Part shown: positions 1-8,383 of the stretch, piece after piece
Numbering within the stretch: position 1 is the first letter of the stretch
How the letters are laid out: each line of letters opens with the position of its first letter
Source of the DNA: Bdellovibrio sp.
GTDB taxonomy: Bacteria; Myxococcota; SpSt-1050
Assembly (NCBI GenBank): GCA_020725805.1
Contig: DYEF01000033.1
Coordinates: 1 to 30,949 of the forward strand
Length of the DNA: 30,949 nucleotides
Direction: 5' to 3'
Program-made: the position numbers and the translations under genes
Notes under the pieces: generated by a model
The model's input: the letters and a program-made list of their open reading frames with translations, nothing else
Database searches by the model: none
What the model was told of the DNA's origin: nothing

Positions 1-2
1 AG

Positions 3-125
3 CAGAAAGAAGGAAAATCTGCAAGAAAAGTGCTGGAAAATTTAAGAGACAGATGGACAATAACATTAGAAGACGAAATATCGGGGAATACTCTTAATAT
101 CGAGCTTAACAAAATACCGCACTAA
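3..125 (+). CDS. C-terminal end of an unrecognised protein (partial, runs off the left edge)
   Basis: A reading frame is open from the window edge to a TAA at 123-125. It gives about 40 residues, with a basic first half (SARKVLENLRDRW) and a final segment ending in NKIPH. I do not recognise the family, and 40 residues are too few to assign one. The composition is plausible for a protein C-terminus. The frame could also be chance, because the lamin-tail-like remnant in the next frame overlaps its last 16 bases. If real, the gene starts outside the window. Confidence 0.3.
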   Translation, partial: QKEGKSARKVLENLRDRWTITLEDEISGNTLNIELNKIPH

Positions 126-271
126 TTGGGAAACTCAGGAGCGGAGGAGCAGATGAAAAGGCCGGTCACGGTGTTGATACAGATAATAATGTGAATGACT
201 TTGTCTCTCTTGAAATTGCGGAGCCGAATAATTCAGCTTCTTCTTCCGAAATGAGTAGCTGTGTTAAATAG
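110..271 (+). pseudogene. Remnant resembling the C-terminal end of a lamin-tail (LTD) domain
   Basis: Reading frame 2 is open from 110, just after a TAA at 107-109, to a TAG at 269-271. It contains ADEKAGHGVDTDNNVNDFV followed by SLEIAEPNNSASSSE. This matches the typical end of secreted bacterial lamin-tail domains, of the form ERKAGHDTDNN-NDFV--TPNPQNS. There is no in-frame ATG, GTG or TTG start before the motif, and the expected beta-strands upstream are absent. The fragment therefore looks like the 3' end of a decayed or frameshifted gene. It ends three bases before the convergent metF stop. The family assignment is from memory of the motif and rests on about 20 residues. Confidence 0.35.
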
Positions 272-274
272 TAA

Positions 275-1144
275 TCAGGATAGCAGATAACCGTTATTTC
301 TTAAATCGCTGACTATTTTTACTACAGAATATGATCTGTTTAGAGTAAAGAAGTGTAATCCGCAAACGCCGTTTTTCAGAAGATCCAGACATTGATTGAG
401 TGAGTATTCAATGCCAATATCAACTACTCTGTCAGGATATTTCGTCAGTCTGTTTATTAGATCATCAGGGATTATGCAGCCGCAGAGGTTTCTGAATCTC
501 TCGATCTGTGAAATATCGATGACAGGCATAAGTCCGGCTATTATCGGGATGCTGACACCCGCTCTTACGGCCAGCTCCCTGAATCTGTAGAAATTGTCGT
601 TTATGAAAAACAACTGGGTAATTGCAAATTTTGCTCCGGTATCCTGTTTGAGTTTTAAGTATTCGATATCCTTTTCAATGCTTTCGGATTCAATGTGCTT
701 TTCGGGATAGGTTGCACAGCCTGTAATAAATTTATATCTGAAATTGATATACCGGATTAGTTCATACGCATATCCGAAGCCGTTTTCCGCTTTTCTGAAT
801 ATGCCTTTTTCCTGCGGGTCTCCCCTTAGGGCAAGGATATACCGGATTCTGGAGTCTCTCAGACGGTTGAGTATTACATCTATCTCATCTCTCGAGTGGT
901 TTACACAGGTAATATGAGCCATTGCATCTATCTCGAGTTCATCTTTTAGTCTTGTTACGATATCAATTGTCTTTTCCCTTGTGGAACCTCCCGCTCCGTA
1001 TGTGACAGATACGAGGTCCGGTTTCAGCCTCGAGATTTCCGAGAGAGTCGCATAGAGCGTCGCCCAGCCGTCCGGTCTTTTGGGCGGGAAGAGTTCAAAC
1101 GAGAGAGTAGGGGCTCCTGCTCCGAGTTTCTCTGTGAAGTTCAT
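275..1144 (-). CDS. metF: 5,10-methylenetetrahydrofolate reductase
   Basis: The 289-residue product has the usual MetF length and a TIM-barrel reductase pattern. It reduces 5,10-methylene-THF to 5-methyl-THF with an FAD cofactor, in the cytoplasm. The N-terminal SFELFPPK carries Glu17, matching the catalytic Glu28 of the E. coli enzyme. LALRGDPQ at 105-111 carries Asp109, matching the FAD-binding Asp120. VTYGAGGSTREKT (48-60) and AHITCVNHSRDE (76-87) are further family signatures. The ATG overlaps the folD stop codon as ATGA, so the gene is translationally coupled and is the last of the fhs-folD-metF set. It could serve methionine synthesis or the methyl branch of a Wood-Ljungdahl-type pathway; the sequence alone does not decide. 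Confidence 0.96.
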   Translation of the reverse strand: MNFTEKLGAGAPTLSFELFPPKRPDGWATLYATLSEISRLKPDLVSVTYGAGGSTREKTIDIVTRLKDELEIDAMAHITCVNHSRDEIDVILNRLRDSRIRYILALRGDPQEKGIFRKAENGFGYAYELIRYINFRYKFITGCATYPEKHIESESIEKDIEYLKLKQDTGAKFAITQLFFINDNFYRFRELAVRAGVSIPIIAGLMPVIDISQIERFRNLCGCIIPDDLINRLTKYPDRVVDIGIEYSLNQCLDLLKNGVCGLHFFTLNRSYSVVKIVSDLRNNGYLLS

Positions 1145-2028
1145 ACGTTACCGAGACTCCGTCTTTTCAGTCCAAGCATCAGTGTGTTATATAATAGCAT
1201 TGTAATCGTCATAGGTCCTACACCGCCCGGAACCGGTGTAATGAATGACGCCTTCCGGCTCGTGCTTTCAAAATCGGCATCACCGTATATCTTTCCGTCC
1301 TCTCCGCGGTTGATGCCTACATCCAGAACTACCGCGCCATCCTTAATCATATCGCCCGCAAGTATTCCTTTCTTTCCTGTCGCACAGACTACGATATCTC
1401 CCTCTTTTATAACAGATGCTGCATCTTTTGTCTTAGAATGACAGATCGTTACGGTGGCATTTCTGAGCAGCAGGAGCAGAGCAAGCGGTTTCCCTACAAT
1501 ATTGGACCTTCCGATTATTACCGCTCTTTTGCCGGACGGGTCGATATTGTAGTATTCGAGTAATTTCATACATCCGAACGGAGTACAGGGGACCGGTATT
1601 TTTGATGCAATGAGTGATTCGTAATCCTTCGAGGTGAGGAGTATCCCCTGATTATAAGGGTGAAATCCGTCCACGTCTTTTGAAGGAGATATCTTTTCAA
1701 TCACCTTGTCCGGCGATATGTGAAGCGGAAGCGGCAGCTGAACGAGTATCCCGTCCGTATCCGGGTCGTTATTGAGTCTGTCTATAATCAGCAGGAGTTC
1801 GTTTTCTGTCGTTGCCCCGGGTAGGTCTATGTGTTCTGATTCGATTCCGACCTCAATGCAGGAGTTTATCTTGTTTTTGATATATATCTTCGATGCCGGA
1901 TTCTCACCTACGAGAATCGTTGCGAGTCTGAGTCGTACTGATTTTTCCTTTCTGAGTACTTCGGTCTTCTGTTTTATCTCTGAACGTATCTTTGCTGAAA
2001 CAAGTTTTCCGTCAATAATCTCTGACAT
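1141..2028 (-). CDS. folD: Bifunctional methylene-THF dehydrogenase / methenyl-THF cyclohydrolase
   Basis: The 295-residue protein interconverts 5,10-methylene-THF, 5,10-methenyl-THF and 10-formyl-THF in the cytoplasm. The YxxxK catalytic pair is Tyr49 and Lys53 (in SKIYIKNK). The substrate-binding DGILVQLPLPLH motif is at 92-103. The Rossmann dinucleotide loop GRSNIVGKPLA starts at 173. PVPGGVGPMT near 265-274 is the second FolD signature. A good ribosome binding site, AAGGAG, lies about seven bases before the ATG and overlaps the fhs stop, so the two genes are coupled with a 12-base gap. The gene sits between fhs and metF, as expected for one C1 pathway. Confidence 0.97.
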   Translation of the reverse strand: MSEIIDGKLVSAKIRSEIKQKTEVLRKEKSVRLRLATILVGENPASKIYIKNKINSCIEVGIESEHIDLPGATTENELLLIIDRLNNDPDTDGILVQLPLPLHISPDKVIEKISPSKDVDGFHPYNQGILLTSKDYESLIASKIPVPCTPFGCMKLLEYYNIDPSGKRAVIIGRSNIVGKPLALLLLLRNATVTICHSKTKDAASVIKEGDIVVCATGKKGILAGDMIKDGAVVLDVGINRGEDGKIYGDADFESTSRKASFITPVPGGVGPMTITMLLYNTLMLGLKRRSLGNV

Positions 2029-2040
2029 ATCAGTCTCCTT

Positions 2041-3738
2041 TTAGAATATCCCGTCGATGATTCCTTCATCTGAGATATCGATATTGATCGCCGCAGGTTT
2101 AGAGCCGAGGCCGGGCATTGTGGATATTTCACCTGCTACCGGAACAACAAAGCCGGCACCGTTTGAATGCCGTATTTCGCCTATATTGAATGTGTAACCG
2201 GACGGCGAGCCTTTTAATTCGGGTTTGTCTGATATCGACAACTGTGTCTTGGCAACACATACAGGGAATTCAGTGCCAAATCTCTTTTCGATGTTTTCAA
2301 TCTCCTTTTCTGCTGATTTCGAATAGGATACCTCTCTTGCCCTGTAGATGTTATGGGCAAGTATTTCTATCTTTTCCCTGATTGGCTGTTTTATGTCATA
2401 CAAAAACTTCAGTTCCGTGTTCTTTTCCGCAAGTTCTGTTACTTTTCTGGCAAGATTTACCGCCCCTTCGCCTCCCTTTGCGAATGCCTCTGACAGTTCT
2501 GATTCCGTGTCGCAGTCTGCAATGAGGTTTTGCAGGAGTGTAATCTCATCTCTGTCATCCTTCGGGAATCTGTTTATTGCAACTATTACAGGGATGCCGA
2601 ACAGCTTTGTGTTTTCTATGTGTGTCTTCAGATTGGAAAATCCCTTTCTGAGGGCATCTTCATTCTTCTGAAACATTATGTCATCGCTTATTGTTTTGCC
2701 CGGAGGAATCCTGAATGCCCCGCCGTGCATTTTGAGAGACCTTATCGATGTCACGATTACAATGCAGGAGGGCGAATATCCTGCGGTGCGGCACTTTATA
2801 TGTATGAATTTTTCGAGTCCGAGGTCTGCACCGAAACCTGCCTCGGTGACGACATAGTCCGAAAGTCCGAGAGCCAGTTTGTCTGCAATAATAGATGAAT
2901 TTCCGTGGGCAATATTGCCGAAAGGACCAGTGTGGACAAAGACCGGCTGACCCTCGATTGTCTGAATCAGATTTGGCCTCATTGCATCTTTCAGGAGTAC
3001 CGCCATTGCACCGACGGATTTTATATCTCCGGCAAATACAGGTTCACCGTCATATGTATATCCTATGATTATCCGTGTGAGTCTCTCTTTTAATTCCTTC
3101 ATCGAAACCGAGAGTCCTAGTATTGCCATTATTTCGCTTGCCGGTGTAATATCGAAACCGGTTTCGCGTATGATTCCGTCTTTTCCGCCGACTGCAATTA
3201 TGATGTTTCTGAGAGCCCTCTCGTTGATATCTGTTACCCTTCTTAGTTTTATTCTCTGAGGGTCGATTTTAAGTGGATTTTTATGGAATACGGATGCCTC
3301 CGTCATTGCACAGAGCAGATTGTGGGCAGTATTTACGGCGTACATATCCCCTGTAAAGTGGAGATTGAATTCCTCCATCGGCAGGACCTGCGAATAACCA
3401 CCGCCGGATGCGCCGCCCTTGATTCCAAAGACGGGACCAAGGGAGGGCTGTCTGATACAGAGCACGACTCTTTTACCGAGTTTGCCTATCCCCTGAGTAA
3501 GTCCTATGGATGTGACAGTCTTCCCTTCGCCGAGAGGTGTCGGTGTTGTAGCGGTGACGACTATAAGTTTGCCGGTTTTCGAATCCGCTTTTCTTCTCAG
3601 AACAGATTCGAAATCCACCTTCGCGATATAATCTCCGTAGAGTGTCAGTTCTTCCTCCCTGATACCGAGACTTTGGGCAATCTCCCTAATCTTCTTCATC
3701 TCTGCTCTCTTAGCTCTTGCAATCTCTATATCCTTCAT
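2041..3738 (-). CDS. fhs: Formate--tetrahydrofolate ligase
   Basis: The 565-residue product matches the usual length of about 555. The enzyme uses ATP to join formate to THF, giving 10-formyl-THF, in the cytoplasm. The nucleotide-binding TPLGEGKT is at 67-74. Strong family signatures follow: RQPSLGPVFGIKGGASGGGY near 96-115 and FNLHFTGD a little later. The C-terminal end with MPGLGSKPAA is also typical. The start has a strong GGAGGA ribosome site about six bases upstream. The gene follows the GH84 gene by 58 bases. I see no convincing promoter in that gap, only weak -35/-10-like hexamers, so it may be read through from upstream. With folD and metF it completes the formate-to-methyl-THF route. 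Confidence 0.97.
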   Translation of the reverse strand: MKDIEIARAKRAEMKKIREIAQSLGIREEELTLYGDYIAKVDFESVLRRKADSKTGKLIVVTATTPTPLGEGKTVTSIGLTQGIGKLGKRVVLCIRQPSLGPVFGIKGGASGGGYSQVLPMEEFNLHFTGDMYAVNTAHNLLCAMTEASVFHKNPLKIDPQRIKLRRVTDINERALRNIIIAVGGKDGIIRETGFDITPASEIMAILGLSVSMKELKERLTRIIIGYTYDGEPVFAGDIKSVGAMAVLLKDAMRPNLIQTIEGQPVFVHTGPFGNIAHGNSSIIADKLALGLSDYVVTEAGFGADLGLEKFIHIKCRTAGYSPSCIVIVTSIRSLKMHGGAFRIPPGKTISDDIMFQKNEDALRKGFSNLKTHIENTKLFGIPVIVAINRFPKDDRDEITLLQNLIADCDTESELSEAFAKGGEGAVNLARKVTELAEKNTELKFLYDIKQPIREKIEILAHNIYRAREVSYSKSAEKEIENIEKRFGTEFPVCVAKTQLSISDKPELKGSPSGYTFNIGEIRHSNGAGFVVPVAGEISTMPGLGSKPAAINIDISDEGIIDGIF

Positions 3739-3796
3739 CTCTTCCTCCGAAGACCAGATTCTGTTAGCACAAAATGAGACTCAATTCCATTGAAAA

Positions 3797-6001
3797 TTAT
3801 TTACAGACAAGATTTCCTGGCGAGATATTTATGCCTTCGCTGTTATATCCGATTATGACTATTGAGTAGTTGCCCGAAAATGGTATATTGAACCTGATTT
3901 CATCCTTTTGGATTGTGAAGTATTTATCCGGCAACCCGTATACTCCGATATTCACTGTATTTGCAAACGGCCTGAATATTATCTCCCTGCCTGATGTACA
4001 ATCCTGCGGAATTTTTTCTTTAATCTCCGGTATTCTTATTCCGGAGATATTCTCGAAAGTTGTATTAGACACATACTCGGCAAATTTGCTTATCCTGCCT
4101 GCACTATAGACAAATCTCTGCATAGATGCCTTTTCCAGAGATGCCTTCATCTTCTTTTCAAGAGTGTAGTCAGGGGGTCCGCTGAGTTTTGAGAGGAGAA
4201 ACTGCAGGGCATAAATTCCTGTCAATGCGTCGAGCCGTATTTTCTCGGAGGGAAAGAAGATCTCATCGAAGAGTTCTGAATCGATATTTGAATTATACAG
4301 AATACTCTGCAATACGAACATTCTGGCAAATATGCCGTAAAGAGTGACGGTATTCTCAATAATATTTGTCTTATCCGTCGTTTTGAGGGCAGCATATAAA
4401 TTATCGAGCGCAGAGTCGAGTTCAGAAAACCGGATTATCCTGTTAGAATTTCCGTTATAAATATCGGATAAGAGCATAAGGTATTTTTCTGTGTGACGAA
4501 GAGATGTTTCACAGTTTGTGTATTTGAGTCCGAACCATTTAAGCTCATCTTCCGCCCAGTTGCCGGAGATTTTATTGCTCTTCCATCTTCCGAATCTCAT
4601 AATGTTGAGTCTCGATAAAGAGCCCTGTATGAGCGGATTGATTCCAATACCTCTTATGTGTTCCGCAATGTCTGTCTCCCTGCCGGTATAATCAGAGAGA
4701 TAGAGATTTGCCAGAAATCCGTCGCCTCCGTCATTCGCCCAGAAGTTATCCCAGATCAGAGGCTTTCTACCGGTTATCTCCGTAAAAAGTCTTGTGTCTT
4801 CTTTGGTAATAGTTGCACCGCTTGTTTTGAGACCTGTCCAGAATATCTCTATTTCAGGATTTAGTTTTGAAATCTCGCTCAGATATCCGTAACCGTCTTC
4901 GAATGAAAAGACCCTTTCGTCAGAGTAGACAGTCCCGACGAAGAGCAGCTTTATGTCAGGGGAGACTGATTTCAGTGCACTGTATATGTTGTTTGTTATA
5001 TTGGTATGAGTCTTCCCGAGTTCTGCATCGACCTTTATCTCTTTTTCCATCTCGATATCATCTGCAAATATGGCAAAATTCTTTATTCCGTAGTCTGTAA
5101 AAAATTTAAGTTTCTTCAGAAGAGTATCGTAATCACTGCTTCCTGTATATTCGAAATCTATGAAAGGGCTTATGGCATAATAGAAATCAACGCCGTACCC
5201 GCCGGCCTTCCTGTTGAGTTCGGAAAATCTCTTCATCTCCTCCTGAGTATAGTTTTCTCTCCATTTCTCGCGGTGTTTAGGCTCGTTTTTCGGGGCATAA
5301 ACATACATTCCGAGCCCGTAGCTGCCGAGAGTGTAAAATATCTTCTCCCGTTCTGTATCTGACCATCTCACACCGTAAAATCCCTCTATCACACCGTATC
5401 TTTTGTCGGTCGGATTCCCCCCGGATGCCGGCTCGTATGGTCTGATGAATTCAGAAGTTGTAAGGGAAAGAGAGCAGATCTCAAAGCCTTCGGGTGACCT
5501 GAACTTTATTTTTATGCATCCGGCATATCTGTTTTCCAGATTCAGCATCTTTTCGAAAGTCGTCTTTGCACTAAATACCGGATCTCTCTGGCAGTTGTCG
5601 GAAAGTGACACAATAAATTCCGTCCGGTCTTTCTGATTATGTCCGATTTTCAGATATGAGAGAGGGAGAGTCTTTCGGTATGTCGTATAAATATCCAGAG
5701 TAATTATTACATCCTTGTTTTCGGGTCCCTTATAACAGGTCTCCTGTACGTCATCCCTTATTGTATATATTGAGTCCTCTGCCTCCCTTACCCAGCCGAA
5801 CCCTCCCCATGTTTTTGTATCTGATGCAGAGATTCTGATGTTTTTTACGAGTTCATATTCTTCAGGGTTTACATCCTTTATATCCGGAAGGCCTGTGTCA
5901 TTATTTCCGGAAAAACCAAGTTCTCTCTGGCTGCAGGAAGCAAAAAAGATAAAAAGGAGAAAAAATACCGCAAAGAGAGACAGTTTACGAATGATGCTCA
6001 T
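3797..6001 (-). CDS. GH84 family beta-N-acetylglucosaminidase, lipoprotein
   Basis: The 734-residue protein starts with a lipoprotein signal (MSIIRKLS, hydrophobic run, lipobox FASC with Cys23), so it is probably anchored in the cell envelope. Residues about 55-185 look like a beta-rich accessory domain. The catalytic GH84 domain runs from about 200 to 480: RYGVIEGFYGVRWSD (201-215), YVYAPKNEPKHREKWRE (234-249) and FAIFADDIEM (309-318). Asp314-Asp315 is the catalytic Asp pair of substrate-assisted GH84 enzymes, which remove beta-linked GlcNAc from glycans or glycoproteins. The remainder is probably helical. The start overlaps the previous stop as ATGA. The natural substrate is unknown; hyaluronidase or O-GlcNAcase annotations in this family are often over-specific. 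Confidence 0.9.
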   Translation of the reverse strand: MSIIRKLSLFAVFFLLFIFFASCSQRELGFSGNNDTGLPDIKDVNPEEYELVKNIRISASDTKTWGGFGWVREAEDSIYTIRDDVQETCYKGPENKDVIITLDIYTTYRKTLPLSYLKIGHNQKDRTEFIVSLSDNCQRDPVFSAKTTFEKMLNLENRYAGCIKIKFRSPEGFEICSLSLTTSEFIRPYEPASGGNPTDKRYGVIEGFYGVRWSDTEREKIFYTLGSYGLGMYVYAPKNEPKHREKWRENYTQEEMKRFSELNRKAGGYGVDFYYAISPFIDFEYTGSSDYDTLLKKLKFFTDYGIKNFAIFADDIEMEKEIKVDAELGKTHTNITNNIYSALKSVSPDIKLLFVGTVYSDERVFSFEDGYGYLSEISKLNPEIEIFWTGLKTSGATITKEDTRLFTEITGRKPLIWDNFWANDGGDGFLANLYLSDYTGRETDIAEHIRGIGINPLIQGSLSRLNIMRFGRWKSNKISGNWAEDELKWFGLKYTNCETSLRHTEKYLMLLSDIYNGNSNRIIRFSELDSALDNLYAALKTTDKTNIIENTVTLYGIFARMFVLQSILYNSNIDSELFDEIFFPSEKIRLDALTGIYALQFLLSKLSGPPDYTLEKKMKASLEKASMQRFVYSAGRISKFAEYVSNTTFENISGIRIPEIKEKIPQDCTSGREIIFRPFANTVNIGVYGLPDKYFTIQKDEIRFNIPFSGNYSIVIIGYNSEGINISPGNLVCK

Positions 6002-6933
6002 TTCTTGGATTTAATATAGAATGGATATTTTACTATCTTGCGTTCACCGTAGAATGACCTGAACTTCCACATCATAAGTTTTTTCAGGAAACAGTCATAC
6101 ATCGGTCCGTTCGAGAATCTGGGGTCTTCTATCTTAAGGTCGCCGATTCTTCCGTCATTCTTGATTACGAACTCGATGAGTATTTCTCCTCTCAGGTCGG
6201 GGGTTCTCTGGAGTTCTTCCTTTATACAGATGAAGAGTTTCGAAATATTCTTCTGAATCATCTCATAGATTTCCGCATCGCTCAGCTGCTCCGGGGTATC
6301 TCCGTCAGGTGGTTTCTGTGCGGGTATGTCAGCCTTTGCGACCTTTGTTCCTTTTTCTGCCTCTTTGGCGCTCTTCTTGTCCTTTGCTGTCTTCGATTTC
6401 TTTCCGCTTTCCTTTGCGGATTTCTCTTCTGTCTTTGAATCCTCCGGCTTTGTCTCTATCTTCTTCGTCCCGAGGGCAACAAGAGGTGGATGTTTTTCCA
6501 GCCATTCATCCATCGTTACACCGGTTATTTCGACAGAGTCGTCTTCAACGGGCGGTTTCTCCGATTTGCGTGACGAAATGAATTTTTTATATCCGAAATA
6601 GCCGGCCATTCCGAGAATCGACAGTACAAGCAGGGCGGATATGATTTTTATGACAAGAACAAGGATTCCGAGTCTCTTCTGCTTCCTCTCTTCCCGTTCT
6701 ATTGCCTCTCTTCGCTTTCTCGCCTCATATTGTATGACGAACTGATTGAAGTGCTGAATATCCCTTATTTTTTTCCACTCTCCGTCTTCTATAGATATAT
6801 CAGAATTTGCATTGAGGATTCCTTTGTTGATGAGGTCGGCGATTACCTGTGAAGGGACAGGTCCGTAGAGCATATCATTCTGCTTGTATAGCCAGCCCTT
6901 GCCGGATAAAATCTGTAGGTTTTCATCACTCAT
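5998..6933 (-). CDS. GYF-domain membrane protein with AgmX/PglI-type (TonB-like) C-terminus
   Basis: With the ATG at 6933 the product has 311 residues. A GYF-type domain is at about 14-60 (WLYKQNDMLYGPVPSQVIAD). A charged helix at 66-88 and one membrane segment at about 91-115 follow. A Lys/Glu/Ser-rich linker at 150-210 would span the periplasm. The C-terminal domain at 222-305 has the pattern of the AgmX/PglI domain seen in gliding-motility-linked proteins of Myxococcus-like bacteria, resembling TonB C-termini. The frame stays open upstream to a TTG at 7014, with ATGs at 7008 and 6963. I chose 6933 because the GYF domain begins just after it and a promoter-like element covers the upstream codons. 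None of these starts has a Shine-Dalgarno sequence. The gene overlaps the GH84 gene by four bases. Its role (motility, export or energy coupling) is unknown. Confidence 0.8.
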   Translation of the reverse strand: MSDENLQILSGKGWLYKQNDMLYGPVPSQVIADLINKGILNANSDISIEDGEWKKIRDIQHFNQFVIQYEARKRREAIEREERKQKRLGILVLVIKIISALLVLSILGMAGYFGYKKFISSRKSEKPPVEDDSVEITGVTMDEWLEKHPPLVALGTKKIETKPEDSKTEEKSAKESGKKSKTAKDKKSAKEAEKGTKVAKADIPAQKPPDGDTPEQLSDAEIYEMIQKNISKLFICIKEELQRTPDLRGEILIEFVIKNDGRIGDLKIEDPRFSNGPMYDCFLKKLMMWKFRSFYGERKIVKYPFYIKSKK

Positions 6934-6945
6934 AGATATGTATTT

Positions 6946-6972
6946 ATTATAATTATTTGGCATTTCAGTCAA
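6946..6972 (-). promoter_or_regulatory. Candidate promoter for the GYF/GH84/fhs run
   Basis: On the minus strand, TTGACT (6967-6972) is followed after 15 bases by TATAAT (6946-6951), or after 17 bases by TAATAA. Only 12 bases separate the -10 box from the ATG at 6933, and there is no ribosome binding site, so the mRNA leader would be a few bases long. If this promoter is real, the longer upstream starts at 6963, 7008 and 7014 cannot be used from it. The 15-base spacer is shorter than ideal. Confidence 0.4.
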
Positions 6973-6997
6973 ATAATATTTGTTTTGCAGATAAAGA

Positions 6998-7027
6998 TTG
7001 GCTTGCATATTCAAATGGAATTAGTAT
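6998..7027 (+). promoter_or_regulatory. Candidate promoter for the purine permease run
   Basis: TTGGCT (6998-7003) and TAGTAT (7022-7027) are separated by 18 bases. The -10 box lies 28 bases before the ATG at 7056, leaving room for a leader that contains the GGAGG ribosome site at 7044-7048. The region is divergent to the GYF gene, so the two opposed promoters sit within about 80 bases. The match is by eye only. Confidence 0.35.
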
Positions 7028-7055
7028 ATTTGATTTCAAACGCGGAGGCAGTAAT

Positions 7056-8357
7056 ATGATTAAAGAATATTTCGGCTTTGAAAAGAACAATACAACATAT
7101 TCTAAGGAAATCATAGGCGGAGCAACGACCTTTATTACAATGGTCTATATCGTTGTAGTAAATCCCAAGATTCTGGAGGCGGCCGGCCTTCCTTTTGGTG
7201 CATCGATGGTGGCAACCATTCTGACCGCATTTTTCGGGACTCTCATTATGGGAGTCTATGCAAAGATGCCTATTGCAATTGCACCGTATATGGGAGAAAA
7301 CGCATTTATTGCATATACAGTTGTCAAGGTTATGGGATATTCCTGGCAGACTGCACTCGGTGCGATATTCATTAGCGGAATCCTCTTTGTTCTGATAACT
7401 GTCCTGAAAATCAGGAGCTGGCTCGCAAACTCCATACCGCTTAGTCTGAAGATAGGTTTCTCGGTAGGGATAGGGCTGTTTATGACTTTTATTGGTCTGA
7501 ATGATGCAGGTATAGTCGTTCTTGGTGTTCCGGGCGCACCTGTTCACATAGGAAATCTGAAGAATGTGGGAGTGATACTCTCAGTCATAAGTTTTATACT
7601 GATGTCGATACTGATGATAAAGAGAGTCCCGGGAGCAATTCTGATAAGCATCCTTATTGTAACGGTTCTTGCATTTATTATGAAGGTGACACCGCTGCCC
7701 GACAGGGTCTTTTCGGCTCCGCCTGATTTCTCTGAAATCTTTCTCAAACTTGATATTGCCGGCGCCCTCAATTTTGGTTTTATATCGGTTATTCTGACCC
7801 TTTTCGTTATGGCATTCATCGATACAATCGGTACACTGATTGCTCTTGCAATGAAGGCAAACCTCTTAAACGAGAAGGGAGAACTCGAGAATATAGAAAG
7901 ACCGATGCTCTCCGATGCTGTTGCGACTACGCTTGCATCACTTTTCGGGACTACGACAAGCGGTGCATATATTGAATCGGCGACCGGTATCGAGGCGGGA
8001 GCGCGCACCGGATTTGCAAATGTTGTTACGGCCTTTTTATTTCTTCTCTGCCTCTTTCTCGCTCCGCTCTTCTCCTCTGTTCCGGCCTGTGCATATTCGT
8101 CGGCCCTCATTGTGGTTGGTATGCTGATGCTCTCTCCGGTTGTAAGACTGAATTTCGAAGACTTATCCGATGTAATTCCGGCATTTACGGTAGTTGCGCT
8201 TATGTGCTTTACCTACAATATCGGGATCGGAATGACGGCGGGATTTGTAATTTATCCTCTGATAAAGCTTCTTATCGGCAGGGTAAAGGAAGTCCCTTCG
8301 GGGCTCTGGGTTCTGTTTGGTATATCAGCAGTATTCTATATCTTTTATCCTTACTGA
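7056..8357 (+). CDS. NCS2 family purine (adenine/guanine/hypoxanthine) permease
   Basis: The 433-residue integral membrane protein matches AzgA/PbuG/GhxP-type nucleobase:cation symporters by its N-terminal FGFEKNNTTYSKEIIGGATT. MVYIVVVNPKILEAAGLPFG and IAIAPYMGENAFIAY also match, as does the substrate-site region FGTTTSGAYIESATGIEAGA. It has roughly 12 to 14 hydrophobic segments and would import purine bases across the inner membrane. The frame is open further upstream, but the ATG at 7056 has a GGAGG ribosome site and starts exactly at the conserved MIKEYFG. The gene heads a plus-strand run. The S46 peptidase gene begins 26 bases after its stop. Which purine is preferred cannot be read from the sequence. 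Confidence 0.93.
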   Translation: MIKEYFGFEKNNTTYSKEIIGGATTFITMVYIVVVNPKILEAAGLPFGASMVATILTAFFGTLIMGVYAKMPIAIAPYMGENAFIAYTVVKVMGYSWQTALGAIFISGILFVLITVLKIRSWLANSIPLSLKIGFSVGIGLFMTFIGLNDAGIVVLGVPGAPVHIGNLKNVGVILSVISFILMSILMIKRVPGAILISILIVTVLAFIMKVTPLPDRVFSAPPDFSEIFLKLDIAGALNFGFISVILTLFVMAFIDTIGTLIALAMKANLLNEKGELENIERPMLSDAVATTLASLFGTTTSGAYIESATGIEAGARTGFANVVTAFLFLLCLFLAPLFSSVPACAYSSALIVVGMLMLSPVVRLNFEDLSDVIPAFTVVALMCFTYNIGIGMTAGFVIYPLIKLLIGRVKEVPSGLWVLFGISAVFYIFYPY

Positions 8358-8383
8358 AATACATTTTTCCGAGGAGGTCTTAT

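Noticed and set aside
153-194. A 13-residue frame with a strong GGAGGAG ribosome-like site before an ATG
   Set aside because: It is too short, lies across the lamin-tail-like remnant in another frame, and no regulated gene follows on that strand.
3283-3777. 164-codon plus-strand frame opposite fhs
   Set aside because: fhs is a well-conserved gene across the whole stretch, and this frame shows no family features.
7544-8110. Long open frame opposite the permease gene
   Set aside because: It is the antisense shadow of conserved permease coding and has no recognisable motif or ribosome site.
8204-8383. Upstream extension of the S46 peptidase frame into the permease gene
   Set aside because: A clear signal peptide with GAGGAGG before the ATG at 8384 defines the start; the extension overlaps permease coding.
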